Positions 35,129 through 43,255 of a DNA stretch of 64,000 nucleotides are shown piece by piece. The notes beneath the pieces are model-generated. The model saw only the letters and a list, made by a program, of their open reading frames with translations, did no database searches and was not told the origin of the DNA. The position numbers and the translations under genes were made by a program. Position 1 is the stretch's first letter. Each line of letters starts with the position of its first letter. Origin of the DNA: Cupriavidus sp. BIS7 (lineage in GTDB: Bacteria; Pseudomonadota; Gammaproteobacteria; Burkholderiales; Burkholderiaceae); the NCBI RefSeq assembly GCF_000292345.1, contig NZ_ALOU01000021.1, positions 62,001 through 126,000 of the forward strand, read 5' to 3'.

Positions 35129-36288
35129 GTTGACGTGACTCCCGTGAACAGGGCATCAATGGCCTCGCGATACGCCTGGACGTTTCGCTCATCGGCAGGA
35201 TCAAGTGTGCGCAAGAACGCCTGTGCCGTTTGCCGGTAGCTGCCGAGGTTCGTATCATGCTCGGCAAACGCGCGCACCAGCGCAGCGCCCCCCTCTTCGC
35301 AATCGAAGTCATGGTAGCGGTAGCCGCACTCGCCAATCAGGTGCGAGTTATGGACAAGCGGATACCCGCCATGGAGCGCTTCATAGTAGATATAGTTCTG
35401 GGCGTTCTCCCAGTGATGGGTTACCACGGCATCGACGTGTTCCGCCATCAACTGATAGGCAGGGAACCTCCCTTCGAAGGAGGCCAGTCCATGGCGAACG
35501 ATATCGAGGCTTTGCGCAAAGCTGCTGAACCCTGCATGCTCCTTTAGCTGGAGGGTATTGCACACCCAGACGTGTTCCAGAAGAGATGGATTCACCCGGT
35601 GCGCGGCCTCGCAGCACAGCATCGGCATATGGCTCGTTTTCACCATGCAGATGTTGGGTTCAAAGATCCCGGCTCTCCAGTGGCGACGCCCCGGCTGGTA
35701 GCCGAACGATTTTCCCTGCGGAAGATTCCTGGACGCGCGCTCCAGTACCCACGGACTCCACAGGTGCGGCACGATGCGCACGGGCGCTCGCATGGCGCTA
35801 CGGAAGTACGGTACGCAAGTGTTCTCGTACTCGGGAAGCGTCCAGATCTCGTGGTAAGGCGATCCGGTGATGAGCAGGGCATGGGGCTTGTTGAAGATCA
35901 TTCGCTCGACGTCGATAACGTAGTCGTTGCCTACCCGCATCGAGACGATCTTGCCTCCGCGCTCGCAGAACCTGACTGCCCATCCGCGATCGAGTTGCGC
36001 GCTCATCTCGATCATCAGGTCAAGGCATTGGCCGGCTTGTTCCATGTCGATCAACGGTACGGGCGACTCATCGATGAACCGCGCCGCATCAGTGACATCG
36101 CCATCGCCGCCGCCCACCACCAGGTACACGTCGCTGACGGTCGGTACCCGCTGAAGCAGCATCGTAAGGAATATGCAGTTCTGGAAAATTCCATTCTCCC
36201 AGAGCGACTGCTGGCCTTTGCGGACGTAAATTGACACGCCGACCTTGAGTCGGCGAGCGCCACCGGCAGGACCACGCGCGCTATTCAA
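35125..36288 (-). CDS. DUF2827 protein, putative GT-B-type glycosyltransferase (paralog 2)
   Basis: The 387-residue protein has the same plan as its two paralogs: KGQQSLWENGIFQNCIFL near the start, FEPNICMVKTSHMPMLCCEA in the middle, then THHWENAQNYIYYEALHGGY followed by PLVHNSHLIGECGYRYHDFD. The last block looks like the nucleotide-sugar site of GT-B enzymes (acidic Glu, then G-x-P-L-V). There is no export signal. The start overlaps the stop of paralog 1 and its own stop overlaps the secreted-protein gene (4 bp each). Confidence 0.7.
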   Translation of the reverse strand: MNSARGPAGGARRLKVGVSIYVRKGQQSLWENGIFQNCIFLTMLLQRVPTVSDVYLVVGGGDGDVTDAARFIDESPVPLIDMEQAGQCLDLMIEMSAQLDRGWAVRFCERGGKIVSMRVGNDYVIDVERMIFNKPHALLITGSPYHEIWTLPEYENTCVPYFRSAMRAPVRIVPHLWSPWVLERASRNLPQGKSFGYQPGRRHWRAGIFEPNICMVKTSHMPMLCCEAAHRVNPSLLEHVWVCNTLQLKEHAGFSSFAQSLDIVRHGLASFEGRFPAYQLMAEHVDAVVTHHWENAQNYIYYEALHGGYPLVHNSHLIGECGYRYHDFDCEEGGAALVRAFAEHDTNLGSYRQTAQAFLRTLDPADERNVQAYREAIDALFTGVTST

Positions 36289-37430
36289 GTTGAACTCCCG
36301 AAGCTTGTGCCATCTGTCAGTGCACGCAGTCGCGTCTCGAACACATCCAGGTTCGCTTGCCGAAACGGATTCACTGCTTCAAACACGGCGCGGGAGCGCT
36401 CGCGATACGCGTCCAGTTGCTCATGATGATGGCGCGCCGCTTGGAGCAACAGGCGCCCGCCCTCGGCTGCATCGAATCCCGGGTAGTAGTAGCCTGCGTC
36501 GGCCAGCCAGGGCGAGTTGTGAATGAGCGGATAGTCTCCGTACAGTACATCGAGGTAGCTGTAGTTCTGATCGTTTCCCCACTGGTGAGCCACCACGGCG
36601 TCCGCATGCTGGGCCATGAAGCCAACCGTGTCATGTCGGCCATGGAATGTGGCGCGATGTTCGCGCACCAGATCCAGGGAGTTGGCCAGGTGCAACATCG
36701 TCAGGTGATCCTTCATGTGGAGCGTGTTCAGCACATGCATGGCCGAAACAGTGCCGCGGTCTGCTCGGTAAGCCTCATCGCAGACCAGCATTGGAATGCT
36801 CGCGGCTTTGACGACTGAAATATTCGGCTCGAAAATCGCCACGCGCAATCCGCCGCCAACTGCTTCACGTGCGGCGCTTGCTGTTGCGAAACGGAAATCC
36901 AATGCGTGCGCCCTGACTTCGGCGATGCGGGCTTCGACAAAGGCCGCATGCCAGATGAACGGCACGATGTGTACCGGGCAGCGATGGAGCGTGCGCAGGA
37001 ATGGCACGTACAGCCTGTCTTTGGGCATTAGCCAGACTTCATCGCAGCGGTCTGGGCGAGACGCATACACGGGACGCTCGAAAACCGCAGGTTCAATCAG
37101 TCCGACATAGGGTTGCCCGCAGCAGAAATAGACCACCTTGCGGCCTCGTGCACGCATCAGGTCCAGCCACTGGCAATCGAGCGCGCCAGCCATCTCGATA
37201 ATGACATCTACGTCATCGGTCGCTTCCTGCTTCGTGACAAGCCGCAGTCCCGGGGCGATGGCATCGACCTCTGGCGGCAGCTTTTGCTCACTGCCAACGT
37301 CGATCAGCACGACAGAATCCACCAGTGACAAGTGTTGAAACGCCTGGGCCAGGAACACGACGTTCTGGCCCAGTCCGTTCTGCCAAATGCTCTGGCTTTC
37401 ATGTGAGAGAACAGAGATTCCGACACGCAT
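36285..37430 (-). CDS. DUF2827 protein, putative GT-B-type glycosyltransferase (paralog 1, first gene of operon)
   Basis: The 381-residue protein opens the four-gene operon. It shows SIWQNGLGQNVVFLAQAF, then DVDVIIEMAGALDCQWLDL, FEPNISVVKAASIPMLVCDE, SLDLVREHRATFHGRHDT, and AHQWGNDQNYSYLDVLYGDY followed by PLIHNSPWLADAGYYYPGFD. Similar length and block order to the other two suggest duplication within the operon; the sequence differences suggest distinct substrates or partners. It is divergent from the trimeric adhesin gene about 1.1 kb away. Confidence 0.7.
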   Translation of the reverse strand: MRVGISVLSHESQSIWQNGLGQNVVFLAQAFQHLSLVDSVVLIDVGSEQKLPPEVDAIAPGLRLVTKQEATDDVDVIIEMAGALDCQWLDLMRARGRKVVYFCCGQPYVGLIEPAVFERPVYASRPDRCDEVWLMPKDRLYVPFLRTLHRCPVHIVPFIWHAAFVEARIAEVRAHALDFRFATASAAREAVGGGLRVAIFEPNISVVKAASIPMLVCDEAYRADRGTVSAMHVLNTLHMKDHLTMLHLANSLDLVREHRATFHGRHDTVGFMAQHADAVVAHQWGNDQNYSYLDVLYGDYPLIHNSPWLADAGYYYPGFDAAEGGRLLLQAARHHHEQLDAYRERSRAVFEAVNPFRQANLDVFETRLRALTDGTSFGSST

Positions 37431-38526
37431 CGATCAGGTCTCCCGATACCGAATCGAACCTTGGGCTTTCTTCTTCCGCCCTCCGGGTCTTGCGTTTCAA
37501 CAATACGTGGCGTTTTGAGAATATCACGGCAACCCACCGGCGAGATGTCCGTCCGACACGTCGCCCAGAGGGCGGTACTCCGCAGTCAAATGTTATGTAT
37601 TGTGCGCAAAACGTTCGGGCGTATCCGTCTCAGCGTTCGTGGTGCCGTTGCCGAAGCGTGCTTCGGTTCGCTACCAGCACGACCGAGTGTCTTCTCCGTC
37701 CAAACTACGATTTCTCCGGACGGTATCCGGGCCCTGGCGTGGCAACGCCGGAGCGGCGATACGCTGGCTTAGCATTTCTCGGTAAGCGTTCTAGACTTCG
37801 AAGTGCGTCCGACAGGCCTAGGGCCATATGGAAGATTCCCTGCACATCATCGCGCAGTCGGTGGCCCATTCCCGACCGTATAGCAAACGGCCGGGGGGCG
37901 CGCTTCGCCCGATATGCAGCGGCCTGCCGCCTTTCCTGGGGAGGCTGGCTCACGGTCAGTCCGGGCCGATCGAACCACTCCGTCCAACTGACTTCCTTTC
38001 TGGCGTGGTACCCGAGAATCCGGGTTGCGTCCGCTTCGGTGGCTGGCGCTACCGTGCGGCATTTCCGGTTCACCATATCAAACACCAGGTCTTGGCATTT
38101 CTGGCCAAGATTGCCGTCGGCATTCACTGGGGGCAACACTGGAATCCCTGCGGTTCCACCTGCCGCCCAGTCGTGCGCAAGACCATCAGGCCGACTCCCA
38201 TTCCGGCTCATCATCCGGGCACAGGAACTTGGGCAGTTCGACGGCTCGCCTGCTTCCCAGGGCAACTCCGAGGTTCCTGCATGCTTGCGGGATCGACGTT
38301 CGGATGGCCCCAGCGTCCCAGCGGGTAGAGCGCTACAGCACGCAAATCGCTTTGGCGATGGCAATCGACAACACCCGGGGGTAAGGGACCGCTTGTGTCC
38401 CGTCATTCGGCCATGACAGCTTCATGCCACGTTCCTCCGTCGCCACGCCGCCTTGCAAGAGCGGATCGGGGACTGAGGAGGTTCGCGATGGCAACGCTGC
38501 GTGGTCCAGGGCGAGGGTGGAGCCAA
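37431..38526. other. Divergent non-coding gap between the DUF2827 operon and the adhesin gene
   Basis: About 1.1 kb without a convincing gene. Open frames on both strands have poor codon use and mutually antisense coding. On the minus strand a short stretch near 38190-38275 reads like a protein end (RRAVELPKFLCPDDEPEWES then A and stop), perhaps a remnant of a mobile or plasmid gene. Both operon promoters should lie here, but I cannot point to clear boxes. Confidence 0.5.
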
Positions 38527-41500
38527 ATGAACAGGGCATACCGATCGATCTGGAATGAGGCTTTGGGTGCGTGGGTAGCGGTTTCGGAATTGACACATGC
38601 GCGGGGAAAACAATCACGGGCAAGTCATGGCGCAACGAGTGCGGAACGACATCGGAAGAAGCCTCTTGCCTGCATCGGGTGGGCCATGTTCGTCGTCGGA
38701 TCATTTGCCAATCAGGCATGGGCCGGTTCGATATTCAATTGTTCGGGCGATCCAAACAACGCCGGAGGCAGCGCCACCGCCAACGCGACGGGCATTAACG
38801 GGGACCGAAACTGGCACAACAATTTCGTCGCCAACACCGCCGAGAGCAATTGCGGAACCGCCACTGGGCTGATCTTTGCCGAGTCTCCTACTGGCAGGGG
38901 TGGGGTCGCTGGCACATTGGCGTACATATGGGTCGGCCAGACGGCCAACAACCCCGCGGGTACGATCACGCTTTATGGCCCAGCCGGGATCTCGCTTAAT
39001 GGCGTGACATCGCTAAATAACAACAAGATCACGAATCTGGCTCCGGGAACAAATCCGACCGACGCGGTAAATTTTTCGCAGCTTACTTCTCTGTCGACGT
39101 CGGCCTCCACCGGAATCGGGTCTTTCTCGACGAGCCTGAGCACGACTACAAGCAATGTGGCGTCGTTGTCGACAAGCTTGGATACGACCAACAGCAACGT
39201 GACCAGCCTGTCGACGTCGGCCTCTACCGGAATCGGGTCTCTGTCGACGGGCCTGAGCACGACTAACAGCAACGTGGCGTCCTTGTCGACGGGCTTGGAC
39301 ACGACCAACAGCAACGTGACCAGCTTGTCGACATCGGCCTCTACCGGAATCGGATCTCTGTCGACGGGCCTGAGCACGACTAACAGCAACGTGGCGTCCT
39401 TGTCGACGGGCTTGGACACGACCAACAGCAACGTGACCAGCCTGTCGACGTCGACATCCACAGGCATCAGCACGGCACAGAGCGGAGTGACTTCGTTATC
39501 GACGGGTCTAAGCACGACCAACAGCAACGTGACCAGCCTGTCGACCTCGACGTCCACTGGCATCAGCACGACGCAGAGCGGAGTGACTTCGCTATCGACG
39601 GGACTGAGTACGACCAACAGCAACGTGACCAGCCTGTCGACCTCGGCGTCCACTGGCATCAGCACAGCGCAGAGCGGAGTGACTTCGTTATCGACGGGCC
39701 TAAGCACGACCAACAGCAACGTGACCAGCCTGTCGACTTCGACATCGACGGGTATCAGCACGGCGCAGAGCGGAGTGACATCGCTGTCCACCGGGTTGAG
39801 CACGACCAACAGCAACGTGACCAGCCTGTCGACTTCGACATCGACGGGTATCAGCACGGCGCAGAGCGGAGTGACGTCGCTATCGACGGGACTGAGCACG
39901 ACCAACAGCAACGTCACGTCGCTGTCCACGGGGTTAAGCACAACCAACAGCAACGTCGGATCACTATCGACGTCAACGTCAACCGGTATCAGTACGGCCC
40001 AGAGCGGGGTCAACTCGCTATCAACTGGGCTGAGTACGACAAATAGCAACGTGACCAGCTTGTCGACCTCGACATCGACAGGCATCAGCACGGCGCAGAG
40101 CGGAGTAACTTCGTTATCGACGGGCCTGAGTACGACCAACAGCAACGTGACCAGCCTGTCGACTTCGACGTCGACCGGAATCAGCACGGCTCAAAGCGGA
40201 GTGAGTTCGCTATCGACAGGGCTGAGCACCACGAACAGCAATGTCTCGTCACTGTCCACGGGGTTGAGCACGACCAATAGCAACATCTTGTCGCTGTCGA
40301 GCGGAGTGGCTAATTCGGTTCAATACGACAGCCCGAGCCACACAAGCATTACGCTAGGCGGCGTTGGCGCGACTGCACCTGTCATTCTGGCCAATGTGGC
40401 CGCAGGTGTACGACCAACTGATGCCGTGAACGTCGGTCAATTGACCTCGCTGTCAACGTCGTCCTCCGCGGGCATTAGCTCGCTTTCGACCGGCCTCAGT
40501 ACAACGAGCAGTGCGGTCGGCAGTCTCTCTACGTCGACCTCGACGACCTTGGGCTCACTTTCAACGGGCTTCAGCACACTGTCGACAAGTCTGAACGCGA
40601 CCAACAACGCTCTGGGCACTCTGTCGGCCTCGACGTCAACAGGAATCAGTTCTCTTTCCACTGGCTTGAGTTCGATAAACAGTACCGTCGCCGGGATCAG
40701 CACAAGCAATCAGAATATTTCCGCGCTGTCTACGTCAGTTGCACCCCTGTCCGCTCAATCCATAACCGCGGCGAGTCGTGGTGCGTCCATTGCGGGCACG
40801 ATCACGGGTGGGGCAAATCCAGGTGGCGCTACCTTGGGAACGCAGGGAAGGGCGTATAACAACACCACAACGCAGGCCGTACTGCCAGCTACCTGCGGGG
40901 TGGCAAACGGCGCTGACACGACAGCAACCGGTCTTTGCGCCAATGCCGGCACTATCGCAGGTGTCAACGGCGCTACAACGACAACCACGGCTATGGGCGC
41001 AACGGCGTACGGATCCCAATCGCTCGCGCAGGATGCCAATACCACGGCGATTGGATTCAGATCCACTGCGACCAACCAGGGCTCGGTTGCGATTGGCTAT
41101 CAGAGCCAGGCCATAGGCGACCCCACTGTCGCGGTCGGCGCCAACGCAACAGCGCTCGGGGCCAATGCCGTTGCGCTCGGTGCCGGTTCGACTGCCATTG
41201 CATCGAACAGCGTGGCGCTCGGTGCCAATTCGGTCGCAGACCAGCCTAATACCGTATCGGTTGGCTCGCCTGGTAACGAACGACGTATTACCAACGTGGC
41301 GCCGGGCGTCAATCCAACGGACGCAGTGAACGTGTCGCAATTGCAGGGGGTACAACAGAGCGTCAATGACGTGGCTCGATCGGCATATACCGGCGTGGCG
41401 ATGGCGGGTGCACTCGCTGGACTGCCTCAGGTGGAGCAGGGCAAGACATTCCAGTTGGGAGCGGGAGTCGGTGCCTATGCAGGCTATGCGGCGCTTGCGA

Positions 41501-41607
41501 TCGGTGGCAGTGCGCACATCGGGCCGAACCTTATCTTCAAGGCCGGAGCGAGCGCAAGTGGCGGCAACCGCGTGCTGTTCAACACCGGCGTGGGATATTC
41601 CTGGTAG
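38527..41607 (+). CDS. Trimeric autotransporter adhesin (YadA-like)
   Basis: The 1026-residue protein starts with an extended signal peptide region (NRAYRSIWNEALGAWVAVSE) followed by the signal (IGWAMFVVGSFANQAWA). Neck motifs DAVN-x-x-QL occur near residues 182, 635 and 935. Between the first two lies a 401-residue Ser/Thr-rich repeat stalk (188-588). YadA-head repeats such as SVAIGYQSQ and VALGAGSTAI lie at about 845-908, and the C-terminal 80 residues are the four-strand anchor (GVAMAGALAGLPQVEQGK to VGYSW). The anchor forms the trimeric pore and the passenger mediates attachment. The ATG at 38527 is chosen because the ESPR begins there and GGTGGAG lies upstream. It is divergent from the DUF2827 operon. 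Confidence 0.93.
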   Translation: MNRAYRSIWNEALGAWVAVSELTHARGKQSRASHGATSAERHRKKPLACIGWAMFVVGSFANQAWAGSIFNCSGDPNNAGGSATANATGINGDRNWHNNFVANTAESNCGTATGLIFAESPTGRGGVAGTLAYIWVGQTANNPAGTITLYGPAGISLNGVTSLNNNKITNLAPGTNPTDAVNFSQLTSLSTSASTGIGSFSTSLSTTTSNVASLSTSLDTTNSNVTSLSTSASTGIGSLSTGLSTTNSNVASLSTGLDTTNSNVTSLSTSASTGIGSLSTGLSTTNSNVASLSTGLDTTNSNVTSLSTSTSTGISTAQSGVTSLSTGLSTTNSNVTSLSTSTSTGISTTQSGVTSLSTGLSTTNSNVTSLSTSASTGISTAQSGVTSLSTGLSTTNSNVTSLSTSTSTGISTAQSGVTSLSTGLSTTNSNVTSLSTSTSTGISTAQSGVTSLSTGLSTTNSNVTSLSTGLSTTNSNVGSLSTSTSTGISTAQSGVNSLSTGLSTTNSNVTSLSTSTSTGISTAQSGVTSLSTGLSTTNSNVTSLSTSTSTGISTAQSGVSSLSTGLSTTNSNVSSLSTGLSTTNSNILSLSSGVANSVQYDSPSHTSITLGGVGATAPVILANVAAGVRPTDAVNVGQLTSLSTSSSAGISSLSTGLSTTSSAVGSLSTSTSTTLGSLSTGFSTLSTSLNATNNALGTLSASTSTGISSLSTGLSSINSTVAGISTSNQNISALSTSVAPLSAQSITAASRGASIAGTITGGANPGGATLGTQGRAYNNTTTQAVLPATCGVANGADTTATGLCANAGTIAGVNGATTTTTAMGATAYGSQSLAQDANTTAIGFRSTATNQGSVAIGYQSQAIGDPTVAVGANATALGANAVALGAGSTAIASNSVALGANSVADQPNTVSVGSPGNERRITNVAPGVNPTDAVNVSQLQGVQQSVNDVARSAYTGVAMAGALAGLPQVEQGKTFQLGAGVGAYAGYAALAIGGSAHIGPNLIFKAGASASGGNRVLFNTGVGYSW
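39091..40290 (+). repeat. In-frame tandem repeat array of the adhesin stalk
   Basis: About 1.2 kb made of three in-frame unit types: 14 residues (LSTGLSTTNSNVTS, 16 copies), 18 residues (LSTSTSTGISTAQSGVTS, 8 copies) and 11 residues (LSTSASTGIGS, 3 copies). DNA identity between copies is high, so the array can expand or shrink by recombination without frameshift. Ser plus Thr make up 19 of the 32 residues in the paired unit. Lengths of 14, 18 and 11 fit coiled-coil heptads with hendecad stutters. Eleven copies keep an N-x-S/T sequon. Confidence 0.9.
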
Positions 41608-41857
41608 GGCGCGCTCATGGCAAGACACTCTTTCGTGCAAAGCGCGTGAAGTACTGAGCGACTAACCGAACTCGTGAAGCGCGCGTGATGGTCGTCGTCG
41701 CCCACGCGTAGGTGAACGTCTGGCACGCCTTGGCAGCCGAGCGCATCCTTGAACCTGAAGCTGCAGGCGAGCTGATTCTCATGATCCTCGTCGCGAACAG
41801 TCACTCGGCTCCAGATGCTCAATGACCATGGGGACATCTGTTGTGCCGGTATTGCGC

Positions 41858-42109
41858 TTACGCTCGTTTGATAAGCCGGATAACAAATAGAAGAATGACT
41901 GCGCCGATCAATGCCGTGATGATCGAGGCAATCCACCCCCCTCCTGTCGAAATGCCAAGCACGCCCGCCAGCCAACCGCCAATGAATGCGCCCGCAATAC
42001 CTACGATGATGTCAACAAGCAAGCCGAAACCGCCCCCTTTCACCACGACTCCCGCCAACCACCCTGCAATCGCCCCTATCACAATCCATGCAATCAAACC
42101 GTGTCCCAT
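41858..42109 (-). CDS. GlsB/YeaQ/YmgE-family stress membrane protein
   Basis: The 83-residue protein has three glycine-rich membrane helices (LIAWIVIGAIAGWLAGVVV, GLLVDIIVGIAGAFIGGWLA, WIASIITALIGAVILLFVIR) and the transglycosylase-associated pattern GGGFGLLVDIIVGIAGA. Members are induced by envelope, osmotic or stationary-phase stress; the precise role is unknown. It stands alone. An 18-bp palindrome lies about 150 bp upstream. Confidence 0.88.
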   Translation of the reverse strand: MGHGLIAWIVIGAIAGWLAGVVVKGGGFGLLVDIIVGIAGAFIGGWLAGVLGISTGGGWIASIITALIGAVILLFVIRLIKRA

Positions 42110-42631
42110 GATTTATCGCTCCAGATTTATTGGTCTCCAACGAGATCGAGAATAGGCATTGCCGGCGCTTGTGCCATGGGACGTAAGGCTTAGATGGCTG
42201 CGCCTGAACGTCCCAAGCATCGAACCCGCTATTCGATTCAGCAACATCGTCCCAAGACGCAATGCATTAATGCATTGACGTTCGACGCGTCACGAGTCCT
42301 GTCACACGTCTTGACATTCCTGGCACCATTAGTATTTATGCGATTTGCACGAATCTCGCAGAGTCTCGGGCTCGGTTGGTCACCCTCGATCGCCCGGGGC
42401 ATGTGGAAAAAATGCCTGGCTCGGCGCACAAGGCAACAGATTTACACTCGAGCTTCAGCGAGCGGGCGCTCTGGCGGTGTCGGCCCAACTGGCACGCCTG
42501 ACTGGTCCAAGTATTGAGTAATCGACAGCCCCGGACTTCGTGCCTGACGCTCATTTGCCGGCATGGCAAAAGCAATGTGGCCGATGCATTACTACCACGT
42601 TGCGTTGCCAGGCCGGCGCCGTCGCGAATGC
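42110..42631. other. Non-coding gap holding an 18-bp palindrome
   Basis: About 520 bp with no convincing gene between the GlsB-like gene and the DUF883 gene, both read leftwards. The perfect palindrome at 42260-42277 is the only clear structure. The promoter of the GlsB-like gene should lie within the first 100-200 bases. Confidence 0.6.
42260..42277. promoter_or_regulatory. 18-bp perfect palindrome, candidate operator
   Basis: CAATGCATTAATGCATTG is fully self-complementary and also a direct repeat of AATGCATT. It is AT-rich within GC-rich DNA and sits upstream of the GlsB-like gene. The bound protein is unknown. Confidence 0.5.
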
Positions 42632-42964
42632 CTAACGGCGGCTGGCGGCCAGCGCGACGATAGCACCTGTGGCTGCCGCGATGGCGGCCACGGTACCCAG
42701 GCTTTGCCACGGATGCTCACGGACGTAGCGATCGGTCGTTGTTGTCCACTCGGAAACTCTGGCGCGGCTCTCTTCACGAAGCGCAACAAGACGGTCCTGC
42801 AGCGCGCGCTGGCGGGCCTTTAGTACATGGTGCCCGAGGTTGGCCCCTACGCCGGTTTCGGTCTTGACATCATGAAGAAGCGCCTGCACGTCAGTCATCA
42901 ACGCATCAACGTCGCGGGCCAAGGCGTCCTTGTGCATGGAAAAATTGGATTGAATATCGTTCAT
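42632..42964 (-). CDS. DUF883 (YqjD/ElaB-like) membrane-anchored protein
   Basis: The 110-residue protein has a helical, charged N-terminal part (residues 1-75), the DUF883 signature VREHPWQSLGTVAAIAAATG and one C-terminal membrane helix with a short RR tail. E. coli YqjD and ElaB of this family tether ribosomes to the inner membrane in stationary phase. It is divergent from the mltF-like gene with about 290 bp between. A stress-response role together with the GlsB-like gene is plausible. Confidence 0.85.
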   Translation of the reverse strand: MNDIQSNFSMHKDALARDVDALMTDVQALLHDVKTETGVGANLGHHVLKARQRALQDRLVALREESRARVSEWTTTTDRYVREHPWQSLGTVAAIAAATGAIVALAASRR

Positions 42965-43255
42965 CTCGCCCTCCTGTCAGCGAAATAGTTGCGGTGCATC
43001 GGCTTCACGACTTGCACTGTGTCAAATATAGGCTTGTGTTGACGGCACAGCGTAACAAGCGGGCTCGATTGCGGCCAGCCCACATCAGTGCTGAAATGAA
43101 CATATGTGGTTTCCCGGCAGAATTCGCCACGTGCAGGCAGGTCGCGGGGCGGGCATCTGCCGGTCATGTGCGGCACCGGTGCATTTTCCAACCAGACTCG
43201 CCCGAACAGGCGAGCAATTCGAGAGTTGCAGCGGGCGCACAAGGGGGTGCCCGCG

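Noticed and set aside
37325..38416. A 363-codon open frame on the plus strand and a 233-codon frame on the minus strand in the DUF2827/adhesin gap
   Set aside because: Neither has a recognisable domain, the two overlap in antisense and composition is Arg/Ser-rich as for random GC-rich frames; only short protein-like debris was noted.
39091..40290. Regular repeats that could look like a CRISPR array
   Set aside because: The repeats are contiguous, in frame and coding, with no unique spacers and no cas genes nearby.
41484..41975. A 163-codon open frame on the minus strand after the adhesin gene
   Set aside because: It overlaps the adhesin anchor in antisense and has no ribosome site or family motif.
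42194..42517. A 107-codon plus-strand frame between the GlsB-like and DUF883 genes
   Set aside because: No ribosome site or domain, and it crosses the 18-bp palindrome; unlikely to be a gene.
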